A stretch of 38,321 bases of DNA, from the NCBI GenBank assembly GCA_021324235.1, contig JAJPJM010000144.1:1-38321 (forward strand), read 5' to 3'. Source of the stretch: Verrucomicrobiota bacterium. Lineage in GTDB: Bacteria; Verrucomicrobiota; Verrucomicrobiia; Limisphaerales; UBA11358. A program made the position numbers and the translations under genes. Under the pieces are notes generated by a model. The model was not told the DNA's origin and did no database searches. It saw nothing but the letters and a program-made list of their open reading frames with translations. This document shows positions 12,681 to 21,213 of this stretch, in pieces (position 1 is the first letter of the stretch; each line of letters opens with the position of its first letter).

Positions 12681-13768
12681 CTGACTTTGACCTCGGGCAC
12701 GACGGACATGCCCGGCGCCAGGTCCAGGTTGGTGGGCAGCGATTCATCGAAGACAATCTTGACCGGCACACGCTGGACCACCTTGACGTAATTGCCCACC
12801 GCATTTTCCGGCGGCAAGAGGCTGAACCGCGCGCCGGTGCCCGCCTGCAGGCTGTCCACGCGGCCCTTGAATTTCCGGTTCGGATAAGCGTCCATGCGCA
12901 GTTCCACCGGTTGTCCCGCGCGCATGTAGGTCAATTGCGTTTCCTTGAAATTGGCGGTCACCCAGACGTCCTTCGGCACCAGCGCCAGCAAGGCCTGGCC
13001 GGGTAGCACATAATTTCCCGGTTGCACCGAGCGGGCCGTGACGCGCGCATCCATGGGAGCGATAATTTTGGTGTAGGAAAAATTCAGTTCCGCCTGCTGG
13101 AGTCTGGCCTCGGCCTGCTGCACGGCAGCCGCGGCGGTCTCCACCGCCACCTCGCTCAAGGCCACTTCCGCCTGGGCCGCCTGGGCCTGGCTGCGCGCGG
13201 CCTCCACCTCGGCGTTGGCGGACCGCGCCTGGGCCCGGGCCGAATCAAATGCGCTTTGGGACACCGCCCGGCTTTCCACGGATTGATAACGCTTGAGATC
13301 GTCGTTCGCCCGTTGGGCTTCCGCTTCGGCGGCCGTCACCGCCGCCTGCGCGCGCGCGACCCCGGCTTCGCCGACCTTCACCTGCGCCCGGGACTGGTCC
13401 GACTGGCTGTGGGCCACGGCCAGATCCGCGCGGGCCTGGGCCAGGCTGGCCGCGTAATCGCGCGGATCGATTTCCACCAGCACATCGCCGGCCTTGACCT
13501 CCTGATTGTCCACCACCTGAAGCTTTTCGACCTGTCCCGGCACGCGGGAACTCACCAGGGTGACATAACCGTCAATGAAGGCATCATCGGTGGATTCGTA
13601 GGGCGCGACGAAACGGCAATAATAGAAAATCACCGTGGCGAGGACCACCAGCCCCGCCAGACCAATGAGAAGAATTTTCTGCTGGCGTCCCCGTTTACGC
13701 GGCGGGGGCGGCATGACTTCCTTTTCCGAACCACCTGTCGCTTCCACTTTGGCGTTTTCCTGCTCCAT
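12677..13768 (-). CDS. HlyD/EmrA-family periplasmic adaptor, 363 aa
   Basis: Single N-terminal TM, STDDAFIDGYVTLVSSRVPGQVEKLQVVDNQEVKAGDVLVEIDPRDY, TKIIAPMDARVTARSVQPGNYV. Confidence 0.95.
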   Translation of the reverse strand: MEQENAKVEATGGSEKEVMPPPPRKRGRQQKILLIGLAGLVVLATVIFYYCRFVAPYESTDDAFIDGYVTLVSSRVPGQVEKLQVVDNQEVKAGDVLVEIDPRDYAASLAQARADLAVAHSQSDQSRAQVKVGEAGVARAQAAVTAAEAEAQRANDDLKRYQSVESRAVSQSAFDSARAQARSANAEVEAARSQAQAAQAEVALSEVAVETAAAAVQQAEARLQQAELNFSYTKIIAPMDARVTARSVQPGNYVLPGQALLALVPKDVWVTANFKETQLTYMRAGQPVELRMDAYPNRKFKGRVDSLQAGTGARFSLLPPENAVGNYVKVVQRVPVKIVFDESLPTNLDLAPGMSVVPEVKVR

Positions 13769-14073
13769 AACTTTTCGAGACGTTCCTTTTCAACAACCAC
13801 CCCATGGCAACCGGGAAACCACACCTTATCCGGTAACGAGCACGACCGGGTATCCCGCCGGGCCACCCCGTTTGCGTTGCCTGGTTTCGACAACGCATTT
13901 CAATCAGAACCCTTTACCATCCCATCGTCGTTCCCGCAAGTTCTTCGAATGCGCAGCAGTAGCACGCCTTGCTCCGGTCGGGGACGGGGAAGCCGCAATT
14001 TTGTCACGGTTCCGATGGATTTTGGTCACGCCAGGGAAAAACCAACAGCGGTTTTTGTTCCGTACTGAAATCG

Positions 14074-15201
14074 TCAACCCGCACAACCGCAGACACGCTG
14101 GTAAAGCGCTTCATAGCGAGGCACGATGGCCTCCGCGGAAAAGTGCCCGCGGGCACGGCGCTGCGCCGCCTCACCCATCGCCATCCGGCGACCGGGTTCC
14201 CGAATCAAACCTTCAACGGCCTGTGCCAGGGCGTCCGGATCGGCGGACGCCACCAGCAACCCGCTCACGCCGTCTGCCACCACTTCCGGAATTCCGCCTG
14301 CCCGCCGGGCCACGCTCGGACAGCCAAAACTCATGGCCTCCAGGATGCTCAAACAAAAGCTCTCCGTCTCGGAGGTAAACAGTCCCAAATCCGCCGCCTG
14401 CAGGTAGTCTTCGATTTCATTTACGTTCTCACGCACGATGACGCGGTCTTTGAGTCCCAGCCGCTGCACGTCTTTGAGGTATGGCTCAAAGCTTCCCCCC
14501 GCCATAACCACGAGTTTGAAAGTTTCGCGCGGGCGGACGCGGGCCACGGTTTCGAGCAGGAGCTCAATGCGTTTTACCGGCCGGAGATTGGAGGAATGGA
14601 GAATCATTGCCTCATTGTCCGCGACGCCCAGCTCGCGGCGCACTTCCGCGCGCGAACGGCGCGGCGGACGGGGCGCAAAGAAATTGTAAATCACCTCCAG
14701 CGGTCCATTGAAGCCGAGCACACGCTGGGTTTCCTGTTTCAGAAATTCAGACACGACGGTAACCGCGTCCGAACAGGTGAGCGCGTGATGGATGGCCGGG
14801 CCGTAACCCGGATCGCTGCCCAGCAACGTGGTGTCGGTGCCATGCAAGGTGGTGACGACGCGCGGTTGTTGGGCCGGTGGCAGCATCGAACGCGCGAGAA
14901 TCGCCGCCGTCGCGTGCGGCACCGCGTAATGAACGTGCAATACGTCCAGATGATGGTCACGGCTGACCGCGGCCATTCTCACCGAGAGCGGCAGGGTGTA
15001 GTCGGGATACTTGAACAGTTGATATTCATTGATGACGACCGGATGAAAATGAAGTCGCGGTGCATGCTCCGGCAGGCGAAACGGACGTTCGTAGCTGAAG
15101 AAATGGACTTCGTGTCCGCGCCGCGCCAGTTCCTCGCCCAGGGCGGTGGCGAGGATGCCGCTGCCGCCAACGCTGGGATAACAGGCGATGCCGATTTTCA
15201 T
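14074..15201 (-). CDS. bshA: N-acetyl-alpha-D-glucosaminyl L-malate synthase BshA, 375 aa
   Basis: GT4 glycosyltransferase with BshA-like N-terminus MKIGIACYPSVGGSGILATALGEELARRGHEVHFFSYERPFRL and HVHYAVPHATAAILARSM. Confidence 0.9.
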   Translation of the reverse strand: MKIGIACYPSVGGSGILATALGEELARRGHEVHFFSYERPFRLPEHAPRLHFHPVVINEYQLFKYPDYTLPLSVRMAAVSRDHHLDVLHVHYAVPHATAAILARSMLPPAQQPRVVTTLHGTDTTLLGSDPGYGPAIHHALTCSDAVTVVSEFLKQETQRVLGFNGPLEVIYNFFAPRPPRRSRAEVRRELGVADNEAMILHSSNLRPVKRIELLLETVARVRPRETFKLVVMAGGSFEPYLKDVQRLGLKDRVIVRENVNEIEDYLQAADLGLFTSETESFCLSILEAMSFGCPSVARRAGGIPEVVADGVSGLLVASADPDALAQAVEGLIREPGRRMAMGEAAQRRARGHFSAEAIVPRYEALYQRVCGCAG

Positions 15202-15210
15202 GCAATGAAA

Positions 15211-15303
15211 TGTGACAAGCGACAGGTGACAGGTGGCAGGATCGGGAAATGTATTCGTCGCGCTGCTGTTTTCATGTCACTTGTCACTCGTCACTCGTCA
15301 CGT
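15211..15303. repeat. Inverted repeat with internal ~9-nt periodicity (GTGACRAG units) between bshB and bshA
   Basis: Left GTGACAAGCGACAGGTGACAGGTGGCA; reverse complement of the right arm GTGACGAGTGACGAGTGACAAGTGACA; most positions match. Confidence 0.7.
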
Positions 15304-15305
15304 GC

Positions 15306-16043
15306 CTAAAACCGCCTGGCGCTGCGGCCGACTTGTGCGAGCGAGTCCAACACGAGCGGGTCGTTGGGGAACAGCGCGATGGCATGACCGACGCCGGCGC
15401 GCAGTCCGCGCAGCCGCGCCTGGGCAAGCTGCAATTCCACGTAGTTGCGTGCGGCGGCCTGCGTCGCATGCGCCTCCATCGCCGCCGTCCAGGCGGCGAG
15501 GGTTTCCGGCGCCGAAACATCCATCAGCACCGGCGTGAGATTGGTCGGTTCGGCTTCCGGCGTGACCGCGTAGTAAAACAGTTGTTCAATCGCGTGAGCC
15601 GGGGCGCGGCGCAGTTCCTTGACGCCGCCGAAACGGGCGAGCCGGCAGGCGTCGCGGACCAGTTGCCCCAGCCGGGAATGGTCGGGATGCTGGTTTTCGA
15701 CCAGGCTCGGCGCGAGCACAACGCCCGGTCGCACACGGCGGATGACACCCGCCAGTTTGATGGCATGAGCCGCACGAACTTCAAAATGTGCGTCGCCGTC
15801 GAGTTCAATGAATTCAACCGTCGCGCCCAGCGCCGCGGCGGATTTTTTTGCCTCCGCCACGCGCTGCGCCGGCGTGCCGTGTGACGCCGATTCTCCGCGC
15901 GAGCAAACGACAAAGCCGGCCGCGCGACCAGCACGGGTTTCTTTCGCGATGACGCCGCCGCAGCCAAATTCGATGTCGTCGGGATGCGCGCCGAAGGCCA
16001 GCAACGACGGGAGTTCAGGTCGGAATTTCGGTGCAGGCTTCAT
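15306..16043 (-). CDS. bshB1: PIG-L/LmbE-family deacetylase, BshB1-like
   Basis: LLAFGAHPDDIEFGCGGVIAKETRAGRAAGFVVCSRGESASHGTPAQRVAEAKKSAAALGA..VLAPSLVENQHPDHSRLGQLVRDACRLARFGG. Start placed at MKPAPKF; the longer tracked ORF runs into the upstream gene. Confidence 0.88.
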   Translation of the reverse strand: MKPAPKFRPELPSLLAFGAHPDDIEFGCGGVIAKETRAGRAAGFVVCSRGESASHGTPAQRVAEAKKSAAALGATVEFIELDGDAHFEVRAAHAIKLAGVIRRVRPGVVLAPSLVENQHPDHSRLGQLVRDACRLARFGGVKELRRAPAHAIEQLFYYAVTPEAEPTNLTPVLMDVSAPETLAAWTAAMEAHATQAAARNYVELQLAQARLRGLRAGVGHAIALFPNDPLVLDSLAQVGRSARRF

Positions 16044-16791
16044 CGGCACGCTCAATGGCATCGCGGTTGACAAACGTGATCTCCGGTGTTTCTTCCCGGC
16101 GAAGATAGGCCATCTCCCCGGCCCCGGCAATGTAATGCGTGCAATGCACGACCGATTGCATCCAGCGCAACCGGGTATCGCGCGTCGGGCTGATTTGCTC
16201 CCTAGCAAAGGCGGTCGGAGGCAACGTGACAAAGGAATCGCCGCCTTCGTGGAGTTGAAACGCATCTTTCGAGAAACGGGCGCGGACGGTTTCACCTTCA
16301 AACGGAACATCCACAAAGAATTCCGGCACGTCGCAGGCTGCGCGGCGAATGGCGGGATCGCTGGAACGCACCACCCGGATACCTTCGAGCAGACCCATGC
16401 CGCGATACATTTCCAGGCAAAAATCGGCGGTGTTGAGGGCGGAAATTTTTTTGAAAACGGTGATCAGGGGATGCCCGACGTAATTTGGCAACTGCAGCGC
16501 GGTTTTGTCCTGCCAGCCGGCGGCAATCTGTTTGAGGTATTGCGGCGAAAATTTCCGTTGAATCCGGTTTTTGAAGGTGAAATTGAGCCGGGCCGGTTCA
16601 TGGGTTTTGCGATGGCGCAGGATGGTCTGCGTCTCGCGCGGGTCATGGTCACTGTCGTGGCAGAAGTAAATAATTTCGCCACCGGTTTCGGACTGGAGCC
16701 GGCGGGCCGTCCGGATTTTGGCAAACAGGAAGCGCCGCGGGAAAAAACCGCACGGTTGCTGGCCGAAACAGATGACCGGAGCGGAACTCAT
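16015..16791 (-). CDS. Compact BshC-like protein (putative bacillithiol cysteine-adding enzyme, about half the usual length), 258 aa
   Basis: FGQQPCGFFPRRFLFAKIRTA / IIYFCHDSDHDPRET / VVRSSDPAIRRA / YIAGAGEMAYLRR match in order the BshC landmarks GGQQ..GP..T..K, GEDHDxDE, NSxDPxIKK and AYIAGPGEINYW as recalled; adjacent to bshB and bshA. Confidence 0.6.
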   Translation of the reverse strand: MSSAPVICFGQQPCGFFPRRFLFAKIRTARRLQSETGGEIIYFCHDSDHDPRETQTILRHRKTHEPARLNFTFKNRIQRKFSPQYLKQIAAGWQDKTALQLPNYVGHPLITVFKKISALNTADFCLEMYRGMGLLEGIRVVRSSDPAIRRAACDVPEFFVDVPFEGETVRARFSKDAFQLHEGGDSFVTLPPTAFAREQISPTRDTRLRWMQSVVHCTHYIAGAGEMAYLRREETPEITFVNRDAIERADEACTEIPT

Positions 16792-18515
16792 GACGCAGGC
16801 GATGCCGGCGCGGGTTTGTCGGTGGCGCCGAGGGCGGCCTGAATCATCAGGCTCAACAACACGCAGGCGGCGCAGCCGATGAAATTATACCAGAGGTAGG
16901 AAAAATCGAGTTTCGGAACCCGGTAATGCAGGAAGTACAGGGCGAGGACCAGTACCTGGGACGACAACGCGCCCCAGAACATGGCGGTGCCGCCGATGCG
17001 TTTGATGAAAAAGGCCACGAGGAACAGGGCGAGCACGATGGGGTAGAAAACCGAGCCAACGATGTTGACCGCCTGGATCAAATTCTCCACCAGGTTCGCA
17101 AACAACGCGAAGGCAAGCGCCACCAGGCCCCAGAACAACGTGAACCATTTGGTGGCCGCGACGTAATGCGCGTCGCTGGCTTCGCGTTTGAGCAGGTGCC
17201 GGTAGAAATCCACCGTGGTGACCGAGCCGAGCGCGTTGAGTTCGGCGGCCTTCGATTGGAGCGCGGCGGCGAAAAACGCCGCCATCAGCAGTCCAATCAA
17301 ACCGTGCGGCAAATGGCCGAGGATGAACGTGACAAAGACGTAATCGGCGTCGTTGCTTTGCACGCCCGGATCGTCCTTTTGCATCACGCTCCTGGCCTCG
17401 GCCTGCACGGTGTCGCTGTGATCCAACGCCGCCAGGGCCTGCGTCCGCGCCACGGCCTCAGCCTTGCCGTCCCCGGCATGTTTGGCCTCGAGCCATTGGT
17501 GAATCAATTGCTCCTTTTGCGCGTAAGCCGCGGCGAATTCCTGTTGCAGCGCCTGGAGTTTGTCGCCGGGGTCATGCCTGACGGCTTCGTGCCAGGCGGA
17601 TTGATTGAAAAAAATCGGCGGCTGCTCAAATTGGTAGAAGACAAACACCATCACGCCGAGCAGCAGGATGAAAAATTGCATGGGAATCTTCAGCACGGCA
17701 TTGAACATCAGCCCCAGCCGGCTTTCGCGCAGGGAGGACCCTGAAAGGTAACGCTGCACCTGCGACTGGTCGGTGCCGAAGTAGGACAGCGACAGAAAAA
17801 ATCCGCCGAGCATCCCGGTCCAGAACGTATAACGCCGGTGGAGATCGACTGAGAAGCTCACCGCGTCCAGCTTTTGGAAGCCGCCCGCCACGGTGAAGGC
17901 GTCGCCAAGGCTGGTTGGCAGTTTCAGCAACAGGATGACAAACGCCGCCACCATGCCGCCGAAGATGACGGCCATTTGCCACTTTTGGGTAAGCGTCACC
18001 GCCCGGCTGCCGCCGGCGACGGTATAAATGATCACCAGTAGTCCGCTCAGGATGATGGTCAGGTCCAACCGCCAGCCCAGCACGGTAGACAGGATGATGG
18101 CCGGTGCATAAATCGTGATGCCCGCCGCCAGCCCACGCGACACAAGAAACAAGGCAGCGCCCAGCAAACGGGTCCTGGCATCGAAACGATGACCCAGATA
18201 TTCATAGGCCGTATAAACATTCAAGCGCCGGTATATCGGCAGGAAGACCGCGGCAATGAGAATCAGCGCCAGCGGCATGCCGAAATAATTCTGCACGAAA
18301 TCCAGCCCGCTCTCGTATCCCTGGCCCGGCGTGGAGATGAACGTGATGGCGCTCGCCTGGGTGGCGGCGACCGAAATACCGATGGTCAGCCAGCCGACGG
18401 TTTCGTCGCCCCGCAGATAGTGGTTCAGGCTCCGATGCCGGCGCGTATGCCAGGCGCCGTAGGCGGCGATGGCCACCATGCTGCCAATCAGGACGACGAA
18501 ATCGAGAAGGTTCAT
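16788..18515 (-). CDS. Sodium:solute symporter (SSS family)
   Basis: VGWLTIGISVAATQASAITFISTPGQGYESGLDFVQNYFGMPLALIL, LSYFGTDQSQVQRYLSGSSLRESRLGL. Start placed at MNLLDFVVL, overlapping the upstream stop as ATGA. Confidence 0.93.
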   Translation of the reverse strand: MNLLDFVVLIGSMVAIAAYGAWHTRRHRSLNHYLRGDETVGWLTIGISVAATQASAITFISTPGQGYESGLDFVQNYFGMPLALILIAAVFLPIYRRLNVYTAYEYLGHRFDARTRLLGAALFLVSRGLAAGITIYAPAIILSTVLGWRLDLTIILSGLLVIIYTVAGGSRAVTLTQKWQMAVIFGGMVAAFVILLLKLPTSLGDAFTVAGGFQKLDAVSFSVDLHRRYTFWTGMLGGFFLSLSYFGTDQSQVQRYLSGSSLRESRLGLMFNAVLKIPMQFFILLLGVMVFVFYQFEQPPIFFNQSAWHEAVRHDPGDKLQALQQEFAAAYAQKEQLIHQWLEAKHAGDGKAEAVARTQALAALDHSDTVQAEARSVMQKDDPGVQSNDADYVFVTFILGHLPHGLIGLLMAAFFAAALQSKAAELNALGSVTTVDFYRHLLKREASDAHYVAATKWFTLFWGLVALAFALFANLVENLIQAVNIVGSVFYPIVLALFLVAFFIKRIGGTAMFWGALSSQVLVLALYFLHYRVPKLDFSYLWYNFIGCAACVLLSLMIQAALGATDKPAPASPAS

Positions 18516-18682
18516 GAATAGCTCATCGTCAGCGCGAGCAACAACAGCACCCACAAAACGAAACAGCCGAAGACAAAAAGGTAAACGCCGCGCCAGGTGC
18601 GCAGCCACGGCAGGCTGGTCAATTCGTCCCTGTTTTCCGGAGGCGTATTAACGGATACGGGGCTGGCCTCCGGAGATCTCAT
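18512..18682 (-). CDS. Small single-TM protein, 56 aa, between PIG-L and symporter genes
   Basis: MRSPEASPVSVNTPPENRDELTSLPWLRTWRGVYLFVFGCFVLWVLLLLALTMSYS; start and stop each share an ATGA overlap with the neighbouring genes. Confidence 0.75.
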   Translation of the reverse strand: MRSPEASPVSVNTPPENRDELTSLPWLRTWRGVYLFVFGCFVLWVLLLLALTMSYS

Positions 18683-21213
18683 TTTCCGAGCGAAACCAGA
18701 TTGGCAAACAACCGGTAAGCGCCAGGGACGCCGGCCGGCAGTTGCCGGAAAAACACCAGGCCGGTATAAACAAAATGGCCCTTGCCATAGGAGGCGACGA
18801 GCAGTCCCCCTTTGAGCGGCGCTTCGCCGGGATCGTTGCACGCGAGAATCGGCGTGAAATGGTCATCCCATTGGTCGGGATAATAAATCCCGCGCTCCTG
18901 AATCCAACCGTCAAAATCGGCGCTGGTGATTTTGTTCGGCGTGTTGAGCACCGGATGGTCGGGCGCGAGGAACGTCACCGGCGCGGTTTCATCCGTCACG
19001 CGGTCGTTGGAAAGTTGCAGGTGATAGGGCGTGAGCTGGTCGGTCTTCAAATCGCGTCCCGGCCGGTTGTATTGTTCGATGACATTGCCGCCAGCTTCAA
19101 CATAAGCGAACAAGGCCGGCAAATGGGAGACGAGATCGGTGCGAACATTAAATGCGCGGACGCCAATGACCACGGCATCGAATGCCTTCAGACGATTTGC
19201 AGTCAGGTCATCGCCGGTCAGGGTGGTAACCTGGTAACCCATGTCTGCAAGGCATTGGGCCACATCATCGCCGGCACCCGGGAGATAACCGACCTTATGG
19301 CCGCGGATGGCGAGGTTGAGGCAGACGGCCTTGAGCCGGGCGGGCGGCTGCAACAACAGCAGCGGAATGTGCGGGTAGTCGATCACGATGCGCTCGTTGT
19401 CGTAACTCTTGCCGCCGACTTCAGCCTCGGCGGTGAGGTTGGCGACCATTGGTTCCGGCGGCGCGGTCACCTTGAACGTAAACCGGGCCTTGTCTCCGGC
19501 GGCTTTCAAATGGAACGCTTGCGTCGCGGGAACGGCCTTCCAACCCGCCGGCGCGTCCAGTCGCAAAGTGCCGGCCGTGTCGGGCCGCGCCGCCGTCACC
19601 TCCACCGTCACCGGTCGCCTGGCCTTGGGCGCGAACAAGCTGACATCGGATGCCAGCTTGAGTGACACCGGCGAAATCACATCCAAGTTTCGGGTCGCAC
19701 CTTCCACCCGGTTGGCCGTGACCTGCACCGGCTCGTCAGGAACAATTAAAGTCTGGCCGCCCACGTCAAAAATCTGTTCCAGCGCAAAGACCGGAGGATT
19801 TTCCGGACGCCCGATGAGTTTCGGATCATCCACGCGGAACATGCCGGCGGTATGGTCTTCGCGCAACCAATATGGCTGGCTCAACGGCGTATCGGCCGGA
19901 AGTGTTTCCATCGCATCGCGGCTGACCGCTTGATGGGTTGAAAGGTCCGTGCCCACGGCGAATTCGGTCCCGATGGCCGGACACCGCGCCGCCACCCAGC
20001 GAACGGGAACCACGTCCGAACGGATTGCGGCCGTCAGATGCAGATCCAACGTCTCGCCGGGCACAACTTCGGCCTGTGGAACCGTCGTCGCCACGGTCAG
20101 ACCAAGACATTCCTGAATGAGCTGGTCCAATTGCCGGCGCTTTTCATTCACCACCGGGTCGTCCGGGGCCAAACCGGCCAGATTTTTTTTGATTGTCAAC
20201 AACGCGGGCACGCTGGCCGCCGGGTTTTGGGGATCAAATTTTGTGATGACGTCATCAGCCATCTTGCCGATTTCCGCGCCGCCGGGCACGCGCGACCAGG
20301 TCGTGTCCACGCCATCCATGATGTCATGGGTCGCCGGTTCGCCGTCGAGGAGTTCGAATGATTCCGACCTCGGCCCGTTGCCGCCGCCGAAGCCGGCAAA
20401 ATTTCCAAAGCCCTGGGTCTTGTGCATCGAGCGGCTGTGCGCGGCAATTTCGGCGAAGGACTCACCGGATACGGAATCCTTGCCGCCGACATCCATCCGG
20501 ATCAGGTTGGTGGCGTTCCCGCTGCTCTGAAAGCCGCCCACATTCCAGAGCAAGCGTTTGGGTTGCCACGGCGTGAGGCCTTCCTGGAGCTGGTCGGGAA
20601 ACGCCTTCGGGTCACCGCACAGCTTGAACGCCTCGATGGCCAGTACCGTCGAGGCCGTGTGATGTCCATGCGTGCCGCCCGGCACCGATGAAAAGCGCGT
20701 GATGACCACGTCGGGCCGGAACTCGCGGATGACGCGCACCATGTCGGACAGCACTTCCGGTTTGTCCCAAATTCTCAGCGTCTCGCGATAATCCTTGGAA
20801 AAACCAAAATCGACTGCCCGCGAAAAAAACTGCCGTCCGCCATCCACGCGCCGGGCGGCGAGCAGTTCTTCCGTGCGGATGACGCCCAGCTCGTCGCCAA
20901 ATTGCGGACCCAGCACATTCTGACCGCCATCGCCGCGCGTAAGCGAAAGATAGGCGGTGCGGTAACGCCGGCCGCGTGCCAGATAGGCAATCAATTGGGT
21001 GTTCTCATCATCAGGATGTGCGGCGACGTAAAGCACGCTACCCATCCCGTCGAAGCCGTACAGGTCCTGCAGCATCGCTGACGAGGAGGTCGGCCCGGCG
21101 CCGGCCAACAGCGGCACGCTTAGCACCGCGATGCCGCAGGCCAATCCGAACACAAAACGCCACGCCGGGCGTGAGCGCCGGGCGGGCGCGGCCATGGACG
21201 CAATTGACGTCAT
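18679..21213 (-). CDS. Large secreted PIG-L family deacetylase, 844 aa
   Basis: Signal/TM N-terminus, then VLYVAAHPDDENTQLIAYLARGRRYRTAYLSLTRGDGGQNVLGPQFGDELGVIRTEELLAARRVDGG..HGHHTAS; C-terminal ThuA/GATase-like region. Confidence 0.92.
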   Translation of the reverse strand: MTSIASMAAPARRSRPAWRFVFGLACGIAVLSVPLLAGAGPTSSSAMLQDLYGFDGMGSVLYVAAHPDDENTQLIAYLARGRRYRTAYLSLTRGDGGQNVLGPQFGDELGVIRTEELLAARRVDGGRQFFSRAVDFGFSKDYRETLRIWDKPEVLSDMVRVIREFRPDVVITRFSSVPGGTHGHHTASTVLAIEAFKLCGDPKAFPDQLQEGLTPWQPKRLLWNVGGFQSSGNATNLIRMDVGGKDSVSGESFAEIAAHSRSMHKTQGFGNFAGFGGGNGPRSESFELLDGEPATHDIMDGVDTTWSRVPGGAEIGKMADDVITKFDPQNPAASVPALLTIKKNLAGLAPDDPVVNEKRRQLDQLIQECLGLTVATTVPQAEVVPGETLDLHLTAAIRSDVVPVRWVAARCPAIGTEFAVGTDLSTHQAVSRDAMETLPADTPLSQPYWLREDHTAGMFRVDDPKLIGRPENPPVFALEQIFDVGGQTLIVPDEPVQVTANRVEGATRNLDVISPVSLKLASDVSLFAPKARRPVTVEVTAARPDTAGTLRLDAPAGWKAVPATQAFHLKAAGDKARFTFKVTAPPEPMVANLTAEAEVGGKSYDNERIVIDYPHIPLLLLQPPARLKAVCLNLAIRGHKVGYLPGAGDDVAQCLADMGYQVTTLTGDDLTANRLKAFDAVVIGVRAFNVRTDLVSHLPALFAYVEAGGNVIEQYNRPGRDLKTDQLTPYHLQLSNDRVTDETAPVTFLAPDHPVLNTPNKITSADFDGWIQERGIYYPDQWDDHFTPILACNDPGEAPLKGGLLVASYGKGHFVYTGLVFFRQLPAGVPGAYRLFANLVSLGK

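Noticed and set aside
13969-15309. 446-aa plus-strand ORF
   Set aside because: Antisense shadow of bshA.
15306-16316. Full 336-aa length of the bshB-like ORF
   Set aside because: The N-terminal ~90 residues lie opposite-frame within the BshC-like gene and do not look like a PIG-L domain; the start at 16043 fits better.
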